In this document: positions 1-6,303 of the stretch, in pieces
Layout of the letters: each line of letters starts with the position of its first letter
How positions within the stretch are numbered: position 1 is the first letter of the stretch
Source of the DNA: Bacteroidales bacterium
GTDB taxonomy: Bacteria; Bacteroidota; Bacteroidia; Bacteroidales; F082
Assembly: GCA_029933565.1 (NCBI GenBank)
Contig: JAOZNY010000032.1
Location: forward strand, 11,634 to 19,167
Direction of reading: 5' to 3'
DNA: 7,534 bases
Position numbers and translations under genes: made by a program
Notes under the pieces: model-generated
The model's input: only the letters and a program-made list of their open reading frames with translations
The model's database searches: none
Told to the model about the DNA's origin: nothing

Positions 1-52
1 AAGTTAAGGGCTCATTTTAAAAATTGAAAATTATAAATAAAACACAAATAAA

Positions 53-1234
53 ATGGATACAAAAAATAAAGGATTTAGTTCCAAACTTATTCACGCCGGT
101 GGAATCCACGACGAAAAAGGAAGTGCGGTAACACCAATTTACCAAACATCAACATTTAAATTTCGTGATGCAGATCATGGAGCAAGGTGTTTCTCGGGAG
201 AGGAAAAGGGATATATTTATACCCGACTTGGCAACCCAACAATTGAAGATCTTGAAGTTACAATTGCAGAACTCGAAAATGGTTATGCCAGCCTTGCTGT
301 TGCCTCAGGAATGGCTGCAGTAAATACTGTTTATCTAACTGTTTTGGGAGCTGGTGATCACATGGTTTCGCATAATGCACTTTATGGCCCATCCAGAGCA
401 ATAATGGAAAAGCTATACCCTAAGTATGGCATTGAGTCAACTTTTATTGATGCTACTAAAATTGAAGAGATTGAGAAGGCCATACAGCCAAATACAAAAT
501 TACTTTATCTGGAAACTCCTGCCAATCCAACTATTGGTATTACTGATTTAAAAGCAGCCACCGAACTGGCACACAAACATGGTATTATGGTTTGTGTCGA
601 CAATACTTTCTGTAGCCCTTACCTGCAAAGGCCAATTGAATTTGGTGTGGACATTGTTCTTCACTCAATGACAAAATTTATTAACGGCCATGCCGATATT
701 GTTGCTGGAGTAGTTATTGCTAAAGAGAAGGAAGTTTTTGACGAACTCAAATACGTAATGACTAATATGGGTTTTAATATGGATCCACATCAGGCTTACC
801 TTGTTAGAAGGGGTTTGAAAACATTAGCTATCAGAATTGAAAGGGCACAGGAAAATGCAATAAAAGTTGCTGATTATTTAGAAGCACATCCAAAGGTTGA
901 ATGGGTTTTGTATCCTGGCTTAAAATCGCATCCCCAATACGAACTTGGTAAAAAGCAAATGGATGGCCCCGGAGCAATGATTTCTTTTGGAGTAAATGGT
1001 GGTTATGAAGCAGGTAAAAAGGTTATGGATAATGTAAAACTTGCCCTACTTGCAGTTTCGCTTGGAGGTATTGAAACCTTAATTCAACACCCTGCATCGA
1101 TGACACATTCAAAACTTTCGAAAGAAGCCAAACTTAGTGCAGGTATTACCGACGGGCTTGTTAGGCTTGCAATTGGTATTGAAGACGTAGAAGATATTAT
1201 TAGCGACCTGGATCAGGCACTTAGTAAAGCATAA
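53..1234 (+). CDS. PLP-dependent trans-sulfuration enzyme, methionine gamma-lyase-like
   Basis: The 393-residue product is a full-length Cys/Met metabolism PLP enzyme (fold type I), a cytoplasmic family that eliminates or replaces groups on Met, Cys, homocysteine or cystathionine. Visible landmarks are Y56 and R58 in the YTRLGNPT segment (cofactor phosphate contacts from the neighbouring subunit), SGM 85-87, Y111 (stacks on PLP), D183 in VDN, the Schiff-base lysine K208 in SMTK, the SLGGIETLIQHPASMTHS block at 336-353, and the substrate-carboxylate arginine R371. Overall similarity, especially QHPASMTHS, is closest to methionine gamma-lyase. However, the cysteine that follows Tyr-Gly in characterised methionine gamma-lyases is P113 here, and the Lys-Asp pair of those enzymes falls on Met-Thr (236-237). 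Cystathionine or homocysteine lyase, or an acylhomoserine sulfhydrylase, is therefore also possible. The start is the first ATG, behind an A-rich leader without Shine-Dalgarno. The gene has its own terminator and looks monocistronic at its 3' end. The family is certain; the substrate is not. Confidence 0.88.
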   Translation: MDTKNKGFSSKLIHAGGIHDEKGSAVTPIYQTSTFKFRDADHGARCFSGEEKGYIYTRLGNPTIEDLEVTIAELENGYASLAVASGMAAVNTVYLTVLGAGDHMVSHNALYGPSRAIMEKLYPKYGIESTFIDATKIEEIEKAIQPNTKLLYLETPANPTIGITDLKAATELAHKHGIMVCVDNTFCSPYLQRPIEFGVDIVLHSMTKFINGHADIVAGVVIAKEKEVFDELKYVMTNMGFNMDPHQAYLVRRGLKTLAIRIERAQENAIKVADYLEAHPKVEWVLYPGLKSHPQYELGKKQMDGPGAMISFGVNGGYEAGKKVMDNVKLALLAVSLGGIETLIQHPASMTHSKLSKEAKLSAGITDGLVRLAIGIEDVEDIISDLDQALSKA

Positions 1235-1255
1235 ATTGCAGATAACTAGCGATAT

Positions 1256-1296
1256 AAATAAATCTTCTGTCTTTACGGCAGGAGATTTATTTTTTT
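1256..1296 (+). terminator. Rho-independent terminator after the PLP enzyme gene
   Basis: A 16-bp stem (1256-1271 with 1277-1292, two G-T wobbles) closes on the 5-nt loop TTTAC and runs into a T tract that reaches 1296. It begins 21 bases after the stop codon at 1234. The outer half of the stem is A/T pairs and the inner half carries the GC pairs. It separates this gene from the next transcription unit. Confidence 0.85.
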
Positions 1297-1308
1297 AAGT
1301 TTAGCGTG

Positions 1309-1316
1309 TACCTTTG
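1309..1316 (+). promoter_or_regulatory. Candidate Bacteroidota -7 box, upstream copy (TACCTTTG)
   Basis: TACCTTTG is a perfect match to the Bacteroidota primary-sigma -7 consensus TAnnTTTG. It lies just downstream of the preceding terminator and about 125 bases before the DUF349 gene. The region where the -33 TTTG element is expected holds only TTTA (around 1286-1289), inside the terminator's right arm, so the upstream element is weak. Confidence 0.5.
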
Positions 1317-1330
1317 CTTAAAAATATTGC

Positions 1331-1338
1331 TATTTTTG
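1331..1338 (+). promoter_or_regulatory. Candidate Bacteroidota -7 box, downstream copy (TATTTTTG)
   Basis: A second perfect TAnnTTTG match lies 22 bases after the first. A TTTG at 1313-1316, which is part of the first box, lies only 14 bases upstream. That is shorter than the usual spacing of about 19 bases to a -33 element. Either or both boxes could drive the DUF349 gene; transcription from here would give a leader of about 100 nt. Confidence 0.4.
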
Positions 1339-1392
1339 CTATTCACCTTAAAAGGGAAGAATAAAATAGTTGTTATAAAAAAGAACCAATAC

Positions 1393-1411
1393 TTATCGGC
1401 TTTGCTGATAA
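1393..1411 (+). other. Small hairpin in the 5' leader of the DUF349 gene
   Basis: TTATCGGC, a 3-base loop TTT, then GCTGATAA form an uninterrupted 8-bp stem with one G-T wobble. It sits 30 bases upstream of the ATG at 1442. No T tract follows, so it is not a terminator. It may simply structure the leader; no riboswitch class is recognised. Confidence 0.4.
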
Positions 1412-1441
1412 AATTCTAAAACATTAAATGTTTAATTAATA

Positions 1442-3562
1442 ATGGTAGAAAAAGAGCAGTCCAATCAAAATCCGGAAATAATTTCGGAGGAGAAGCCTGA
1501 AACCGTTAAAAAAAAGACGGTAAAAGTTAAAAAGCAAATTAAGAAAAAGGAGAAGGATGAAATCCTAAATCTTTTAGTGGGTAATCAGGCAAAAGAAGAA
1601 GCCCCCAAAGTAGAACAAATTAATTCTATTTCTGAAACAGAAAAGAAAGAAATAGTTAGTTTACTTGCAGATCCTACTGTGAAAGTAGAAAAAGGCAAAG
1701 AAACCAAAAAGGCCCAAACCGCGCCTCCACCTTCAGAGGAGGATGAAGTTGAGGAGGCTGGTAAAAACCAAATATCTGAAAAGGAGAAGAATGAAATAAT
1801 TGTTCTTCTTGGAGGTAAAATAAAGGAAGGTAGTATAATTCATGAAGATATTGACTACGAGCATTTAAACAAACAAGAACTTGTTGAGTTGCTTGAAGAT
1901 GTTGTGGATGAAAAAGATATTTTGAAAATTAAAAAACAGGTATCAGAGATAAAATTTCACTTCCATAAACTTAATAAAGATGAAATAGAAAACCAACTGC
2001 AAGAATTTGTTTCTGCAGGAGGTAATAAAGATGAATTCAAACACGCTGAAGACCCCTTGGAGAAAAGGTTTAATGATGCTTTTGGAATTTATCGACATAA
2101 TAAACATAAATTCTCTGAGGAACTTGAGAAACAAAAAGTTCTTAACCTTGAATTAAAGCATAAAACACTTGAAGAACTTAAGGAATTAATAAATTCTGAG
2201 GAAACCCTTAAGAGAACTTACGACGAGTTTAAAGTAATTCAGGAAAAGTGGAAAGAAATTGGAATGGTTCCGGCATCGGCATTAAGCGAGTTATGGCGTA
2301 ACTATCATTTTTTGGTAGAGAAATTTTTTGACAAAGTAAGAATTAATAATGAACTCCGTGATCTTGACATGAAAAAGAACATGGAAGCAAAAATTAGACT
2401 TTGTGAAAAAGCTGAGGAGTTATTGATGGAGGATTCTGTCGTAAAATCATTTAAGTTACTTCAGAAATACCACGATGAGTATCGTGAGATTGGACCGGCA
2501 CCTAACGACAAAAGAGAAGAACTTTGGGAAAGGTTTAAGGCTGCTACAGAAAAGATTAACCAAATAAGGAGAGAATATTATACAGGTGTTCAGGAAGTTC
2601 AGGAAAAAAATTATACTGCAAAATTGGAACTAATTGAGCAGGTTAAAGAATTTGTTGCTAGTGAGTTTAATTCTATTAAGGAATGGAATAATGGCACTGA
2701 CAGAGTTAATGACCTTTTTAAAACCTGGAAAACTTTGGGTAGGGTTCCAAAAGCACATAACGATGAGGTTTGGGAAACATTCAGGGGACATATAAATACT
2801 TTCTTTGAGCGTAAGCGTGAATATTTTGCTGAAGTTAAAGATCAGCAAATGAATAATTATAACCAAAAACTTGGTCTTTGTGTTGAAGCAGAAGGTATTA
2901 AAGACAGTAGTGAATGGGGAAAAACTACAAAAGATCTTATTAATTTACAAAAACAATGGAAGGAAATAGGACCTGTTCCACGTCGCCATTCTGATAAGAT
3001 CTGGAAAAGATTTAGGCTTGCCTGTGATGATTTCTTCAATAGAAAGTCAGAATTCTTTAAAGGAAGAAAAGACGAGGAAAAAGAAAACCTTGTAAAGAAA
3101 AATGATCTTATAGAGAAGATTGTAGGCTTTGAAGTTGTTACCGATAGGAAAAAGAATATTGATGCTCTGAAAGAACTGCAGCGTTCATGGGTTGAAATAG
3201 GTCATGTGCCATTTGACAAAAAAGATAAGTTGCACACTAAATATCGTGCAGCTATTGATGGGCTTGTGGATAAAATGGATATCAAAAAATCGGATTTAAG
3301 TGCCGAAGATTTTAAAGACAGGATTGAGATAATGAGAAACTCGCCTGATGCTGAAAGGGCTATCTCCAAAGAGAGTAATTTCCTTAGAGGAAAAATCAGA
3401 AAACTTCAGGAAGATGTAACACTCTGGGAAAATAATATCGGCTTCTTTTCAATTTCCAATAAATCGAGTACGCTTAAAGATGATTTTCAAAAGAAAATTG
3501 ATAGAGCTAAAAATGAGATTGAGCAGATTAAAGAAAAAATCAAATTAATGAGAGATGTTTAA
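1442..3562 (+). CDS. DUF349 repeat protein, cytoplasmic, coiled-coil rich
   Basis: The 706-residue product has no signal peptide or membrane segment. Residues 1-130 are a Lys/Glu-rich, probably disordered tail carrying three copies of an EK-x-EI-x-x-LL motif (around 37-45, 67-75, 115-123), with a related ELVELLED at 146-153. From about 262 to 612 there are five DUF349 repeats, each built on W-x-x-(I/L)-G-x-(V/A)-P followed by a second Trp eight residues after the proline. The prolines are at 277, 354, 436, 513 and 590, so the period is about 77 residues. The first Trp is Y347 in copy 2 and the second is H598 in copy 5. A long helical, charged C-terminus (640-706) is likely coiled coil. DUF349 has no established biochemical role that I can name, so none is assigned. 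The start at 1442 has no Shine-Dalgarno, as is usual here. A 3-codon ORF (ATG TTT AAT TAA, 1428-1439) ends just before it. The gene appears monocistronic, with terminators on both sides. Confidence 0.9.
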   Translation: MVEKEQSNQNPEIISEEKPETVKKKTVKVKKQIKKKEKDEILNLLVGNQAKEEAPKVEQINSISETEKKEIVSLLADPTVKVEKGKETKKAQTAPPPSEEDEVEEAGKNQISEKEKNEIIVLLGGKIKEGSIIHEDIDYEHLNKQELVELLEDVVDEKDILKIKKQVSEIKFHFHKLNKDEIENQLQEFVSAGGNKDEFKHAEDPLEKRFNDAFGIYRHNKHKFSEELEKQKVLNLELKHKTLEELKELINSEETLKRTYDEFKVIQEKWKEIGMVPASALSELWRNYHFLVEKFFDKVRINNELRDLDMKKNMEAKIRLCEKAEELLMEDSVVKSFKLLQKYHDEYREIGPAPNDKREELWERFKAATEKINQIRREYYTGVQEVQEKNYTAKLELIEQVKEFVASEFNSIKEWNNGTDRVNDLFKTWKTLGRVPKAHNDEVWETFRGHINTFFERKREYFAEVKDQQMNNYNQKLGLCVEAEGIKDSSEWGKTTKDLINLQKQWKEIGPVPRRHSDKIWKRFRLACDDFFNRKSEFFKGRKDEEKENLVKKNDLIEKIVGFEVVTDRKKNIDALKELQRSWVEIGHVPFDKKDKLHTKYRAAIDGLVDKMDIKKSDLSAEDFKDRIEIMRNSPDAERAISKESNFLRGKIRKLQEDVTLWENNIGFFSISNKSSTLKDDFQKKIDRAKNEIEQIKEKIKLMRDV

Positions 3563-3586
3563 TTATTGTTTTGAATTATAAAAACT

Positions 3587-3621
3587 AAAAACCGTTGTAA
3601 GTTATTTACAGCGGTTTTTTT
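3587..3621 (+). terminator. Rho-independent terminator after the DUF349 gene
   Basis: A 14-bp stem (3587-3600 with 3606-3619, one G-T wobble) with the 5-nt loop GTTAT has a CCG/CGG core and ends in a run of seven T (3615-3621). It lies 24 bases past the stop codon. The left arm begins with five A, so it could also work on the opposite strand, although no - strand gene ends here. Confidence 0.88.
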
Positions 3622-3731
3622 GTGCAATAGTATTTATAATGTGGGGTTTAATAATTGTTAATGGCATTACAAAACATATGTGCAACTTCTCACAAATCAT
3701 TAAAAAGAAGGGAGATGCTTACAATAATTAT

Positions 3732-3739
3732 TAATTTTA
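3732..3739 (+). promoter_or_regulatory. Weak candidate -7 box for aroC (TAATTTTA)
   Basis: The 146 bases between the DUF349 terminator and aroC should contain the aroC promoter. The best match to TAnnTTTG is TAATTTTA, which misses the final G, and no TTTG is seen at the expected upstream distance. The rest of this gap is AT-rich sequence without a clear operator or hairpin. Treat this as a placeholder for the promoter rather than a firm site. Confidence 0.22.
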
Positions 3740-3767
3740 CAGAATTAAGATATTTAAATCATTATAA

Positions 3768-4847
3768 ATGGCAGGTAATAGTTTTGGGAAAATATTAAGA
3801 CTTACAAGTTTTGGTGAATCGCATGGGGCGGTGGTTGGTGGAGTATTAGATGGTTTTCCTGCTGGAATTGAAATTGATATTAACTTCATTCAGGCAGAGT
3901 TAGATAAACGGAAACCCGCTCAGTCTGAATTTGTGAGTCAAAGAAGTGAGACTGATAAAATAGAAATTCTTTCGGGTATTTTTAAAGGAAAAAGTCTTGG
4001 AACTCCAATTGGTTTTATTATTCGGAATAAAGATTCACAGTCAAAAGACTACGATCATTTAGAGCAGGTTTATCGACCATCGCATGCCGATTATACCTAT
4101 GAAATGAAATATGGAATTAGAGACCATAGGGGAGGAGGAAGGTCATCTGCCAGAGAAACTGTTTCACGAGTGGTTGCAGGTGCTTTTGCCAAGATATTTT
4201 TGAAAACAAAAGGGATTGATGTTAATGCCTATGTTGTGCGAATTGGTAATGTTTCAACACAAAGGGATTATAGGGATTTAGATTTTAATGATATTGAAAA
4301 ATCACCTATCCGTTGTCCTGATGCTAAGGTGGAAAACAAAATGCTGGAATTGATAAAAAAAACAGCAACTGAGGGCGATAGTCTTGGTGGAACGATTTTT
4401 TGTGTTATTAAAGGAGTGCCCGCTGGTTTAGGAGAACCTGTTTTCGATAAGTTGAATGCTGAACTAGCCAAGGCAGTAATGAGTATTAATGCAGTAAAGG
4501 GTTTTGAAATTGGATCAGGATTTTCGTCAGCAAAGATGAAAGGTAGCGAGCATAACGATATTTTTGAGAGTACAGAAGATGGTATTTCTACCAAAACAAA
4601 TAATTCAGGTGGTATTCAGGGTGGTATTTCAAATGGCGAAGATATTTATTTCAGGGCAGCATTTAAACCTGTTGCTACAATTATGAAGGATCAAAAAACA
4701 GTAGATAATAAAGGAATAACTGTTAATTTGAAGGGCAAAGGGAGACATGATGTAACTGTGGTGCCTAGGGCAGTACCAATTGTAGAGGCCATGGCTGCAT
4801 TAACAATCGCTGATTATCTATTACAAAATCTAAGTTCTAAACTTTAG
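3768..4847 (+). CDS. aroC: Chorismate synthase
   Basis: This cytoplasmic enzyme converts 5-enolpyruvylshikimate-3-phosphate to chorismate, the last step of the shikimate pathway feeding Phe, Tyr, Trp, folate and quinone synthesis. It requires reduced FMN although the reaction is redox neutral. All three family signatures are present: FGESHG at 15-20 with the conserved H19; RPSHADYTYEMKYG with H106, followed by RGGGRSSARET at 121-131; and GRHDVTVVPRAVPIVEAM from 325, containing D328. At 359 residues the length is normal for bacterial monofunctional enzymes. The ATG at 3768 gives the typical N-terminus MAGNSFGKILRLTSFGESHG, so the start is secure despite the lack of a Shine-Dalgarno. The gene stands alone, away from other shikimate genes, and ends with TAG TGA TAA, three stops in a row, 10 bases from a convergent gene. 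Confidence 0.97.
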   Translation: MAGNSFGKILRLTSFGESHGAVVGGVLDGFPAGIEIDINFIQAELDKRKPAQSEFVSQRSETDKIEILSGIFKGKSLGTPIGFIIRNKDSQSKDYDHLEQVYRPSHADYTYEMKYGIRDHRGGGRSSARETVSRVVAGAFAKIFLKTKGIDVNAYVVRIGNVSTQRDYRDLDFNDIEKSPIRCPDAKVENKMLELIKKTATEGDSLGGTIFCVIKGVPAGLGEPVFDKLNAELAKAVMSINAVKGFEIGSGFSSAKMKGSEHNDIFESTEDGISTKTNNSGGIQGGISNGEDIYFRAAFKPVATIMKDQKTVDNKGITVNLKGKGRHDVTVVPRAVPIVEAMAALTIADYLLQNLSSKL

Positions 4848-4857
4848 TGATAATTTA

Positions 4858-6192
4858 CTATTCCTGAATTTCTTCAGGATTAATATTCATTTCATAAAGA
4901 AGTATACCCTTGCTATCAAAGTATCTGATAAGTAAATGGCGATTTTCCTTAGTGCCAACAACATCAATTTTTGTATAATTTCTTTGCATAATCACCGACT
5001 CGGGAATACGCAAATTATTTTCCTGTTCAAGGGCATTTGTGTTAAATCCACTGTTTAATGGTGAAGAAGTAATATCCCAGATTGTTGGTTTGCCTTCTTC
5101 TTTCAAAACAGATATTTCAGAAAAGTGAACGTCTCCGGTTAGGAATACCACATTCAGAATACTATCTTCACGAATAAAATCAATAATGCGTTGACGTTCA
5201 TCTTGAAATCCATAATTGCTATAGGATTCATAAGCTTCCACTGTGGAAAGCAACTGACCTCCCATTACCACAAACTTAAATTTTGCATAACTGGAAGAAA
5301 GATTATCAAAAAGCCATTGTAATTGTTCCTCACCCATTTGGGTTTTCTCACCACTTTTTCTTCTGTTTGGTGTACGGTAAGTACGATTATCCAGAAGGAA
5401 GAACTCACAATCAGCAAATTCAAAAGAAGTAATAGCTCCATTAATATTTCCAACGCCATAAGATGGGTTAGCCCAGAAAAGTTCAAAAACTTTTAAAGTT
5501 TGATTTTTATTCCAGAAACTCCTGTCACTGTCGTTTGGCCCGGCATCGTGATCATCCCAAATTGCATAGTTATGAGTTGATGAAAGAAATTCTCTCATTT
5601 CTGGAGTTTGCCTTGCTTGGGTATAGCGATGGACTATTCCTGTCCAGGAGTTCCAATCTGGTTCACGTAAATAAATATTATCGCCAAGCCAAATCATAAA
5701 ATTAGGATTTGCATCTGTCATGGCGTTGTAAATTTCATATTCTCCCCCGTAACCATCACCAGGACGGTCGTATTTTTCTTCGTTAATGTAGGCACCACTA
5801 CCCATTAAAAAGGAAAAATCTGGTGCATCACCACGCCATTTCCATAATTTTTGTGTTTCGAAAACTGTTTCAAAAGAAAAATCTTCCTTAATGCCGTTTA
5901 CGTAAACATCATATTCGTAGGTATTTCCCGGTTCAAGTGTGTCGGCAATCAAAAGGGCCGTAAATGCAGTTTCTTTTTTTGTTGTTATTTTATTTGTAAA
6001 ATATTCATTTTCATCACCTTGAATATGATACTTAATAAAAACTTCTGCTTGCGTTTTTGTTTGTAGCCAGATGGGAACTTCCTTCATTTCGCTGTAGCCG
6101 GGCATTGGGCCAGAAGAGAGTTGGTTTTCTTGTGAATGAAGACCGCTTACAGATATAAGCAGGATTAGGGTTAAGAGAATATGTTTTTTCAT
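4858..6192 (-). CDS. Secreted PhoD-like metallophosphatase (alkaline phosphatase D family)
   Basis: The 444-residue product begins with a signal peptide (KKH, then a hydrophobic stretch 5-18, likely cut near residue 21). It has no cysteine lipobox, so it is expected in the periplasm or outside the cell. Residues ~25-115 look like the beta-sandwich N-terminal domain of PhoD proteins. The catalytic metallophosphatase domain follows, with WLGDNIY (D171, N172), IWDDHDAGPND (D213, D214, H215, N220, D221), LLDNRTYR at 267-273, MGGQLLS at 310-316 and LTGDVHFSE (D354, H356). PhoD enzymes hydrolyse phosphomono- and diesters using metal ions such as Ca and Fe; the substrate here is unknown. The first core strand reads GSGAY (131-135), where many relatives have Cys for the second Gly. 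The start is supported by the signal peptide position. It probably follows the ENPP gene in one - strand operon, since no promoter is visible in the repeat-filled 111-base gap. Confidence 0.88.
   Translation of the reverse strand: MKKHILLTLILLISVSGLHSQENQLSSGPMPGYSEMKEVPIWLQTKTQAEVFIKYHIQGDENEYFTNKITTKKETAFTALLIADTLEPGNTYEYDVYVNGIKEDFSFETVFETQKLWKWRGDAPDFSFLMGSGAYINEEKYDRPGDGYGGEYEIYNAMTDANPNFMIWLGDNIYLREPDWNSWTGIVHRYTQARQTPEMREFLSSTHNYAIWDDHDAGPNDSDRSFWNKNQTLKVFELFWANPSYGVGNINGAITSFEFADCEFFLLDNRTYRTPNRRKSGEKTQMGEEQLQWLFDNLSSSYAKFKFVVMGGQLLSTVEAYESYSNYGFQDERQRIIDFIREDSILNVVFLTGDVHFSEISVLKEEGKPTIWDITSSPLNSGFNTNALEQENNLRIPESVIMQRNYTKIDVVGTKENRHLLIRYFDSKGILLYEMNINPEEIQE
4862..4879. terminator. 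Possible weak hairpin terminator at the convergent junction
   Basis: TCCTGAA, loop TTTC, TTCAGGA form a 7-bp perfect stem 15 bases after the aroC stop, inside the last codons of the convergent PhoD-like gene. On the + strand it is followed by moderately T-rich sequence; on the - strand no T run follows. It is the only hairpin seen at this junction and may help end aroC transcription, but it is weak and could be coincidental coding sequence. Confidence 0.28.
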
Positions 6193-6267
6193 TATTATCT
6201 GGTTATCGTTGTTGTCATTGTTGTCTGGTTATCGTTGTTGTCATTGTTATCTGGTTGTAATTGTCAA
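6190..6267 (-). repeat. Three 26-bp tandem repeats ending at the PhoD-like start codon
   Basis: Units are 6190-6215, 6216-6241 and 6242-6267. Units 1 and 2 match at 24 of 26 positions; unit 3 is conserved only in its first 15 bases. On the + strand each begins CATT(A/G)TT(A/G)TCTGGTT, so on the - strand each ends in ATG, and unit 1 supplies the real start codon of the PhoD-like gene. Each unit splits into 8-9-base sub-units of the form AC...GA(T/C)A on the - strand (ACCAGATA, ACAATGACA, ACAACGATA). Confidence 0.85.
6195..6244 (-). other. Two micro-ORFs created by the 26-bp repeats
   Basis: On the - strand the duplicated ATG at 6244-6242 opens MTTTITRQQ, stopping with TGA at 6217-6215. This overlaps the next ATG (6218-6216) as ATGA. 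The second micro-ORF encodes MTTTITR and stops with TAA at 6197-6195, two bases before the PhoD-like ATG at 6192. The arrangement resembles translational coupling but may be only a by-product of repeat duplication. There is no Shine-Dalgarno. Confidence 0.3.
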
Positions 6268-6303
6268 ACTCGACAACTCGATAACTTGACAACCTGATAA
6301 CAA
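6244..6303. repeat. Imperfect inverted repeat filling the inter-phosphodiesterase gap
   Basis: The arms TTGTTATCTGGTTGT (6244-6258) and ACAACCTGATAACAA (6289-6303) are complementary at 14 of 15 positions. The outer right arm ends immediately before the stop codon of the ENPP gene (complement of 6304-6306). An inner TTGTC/GACAA pairing (6261-6265 with 6272-6276) could add a small second stem. No T tract follows on either strand, so a simple Rho-independent terminator is not supported. mRNA stabilisation or processing between the two genes is possible. Confidence 0.7.
6268..6299 (+). repeat. Four 8-bp tandem repeats ACYYGAYA
   Basis: ACTCGACA, ACTCGATA, ACTTGACA and ACCTGATA follow each other without a gap, with GACA and GATA alternating. 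The same AC...GA(T/C)A pattern makes up the 26-bp repeats on the opposite strand next door, so the two arrays are inverted relatives and form the inverted repeat. Confidence 0.8.

Noticed and set aside
1..52. Promoter for the PLP enzyme gene
   Set aside because: The visible 52 bases are A-rich without a TAnnTTTG match; the promoter probably lies outside the window.
1943..3039. Several - strand ORFs of 60-78 codons within the DUF349 gene
   Set aside because: They are antisense to the repeat protein, have odd hydrophobic or low-complexity composition, and lack supporting signals.
4268..4594. 108-codon - strand ORF inside aroC
   Set aside because: It lies antisense to a strongly conserved enzyme region, shows no recognisable domain, and is best explained as a codon shadow.
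5851..6066. 71-codon + strand ORF rich in Cys and Phe
   Set aside because: It is the complement of the PhoD-like N-terminal domain; the composition reflects antisense reading of Lys/Glu codons.
6190..6303. CRISPR-like array
   Set aside because: The 26-bp units are directly adjacent with no spacers, only two to three units exist, they degrade quickly, and no cas genes are near.
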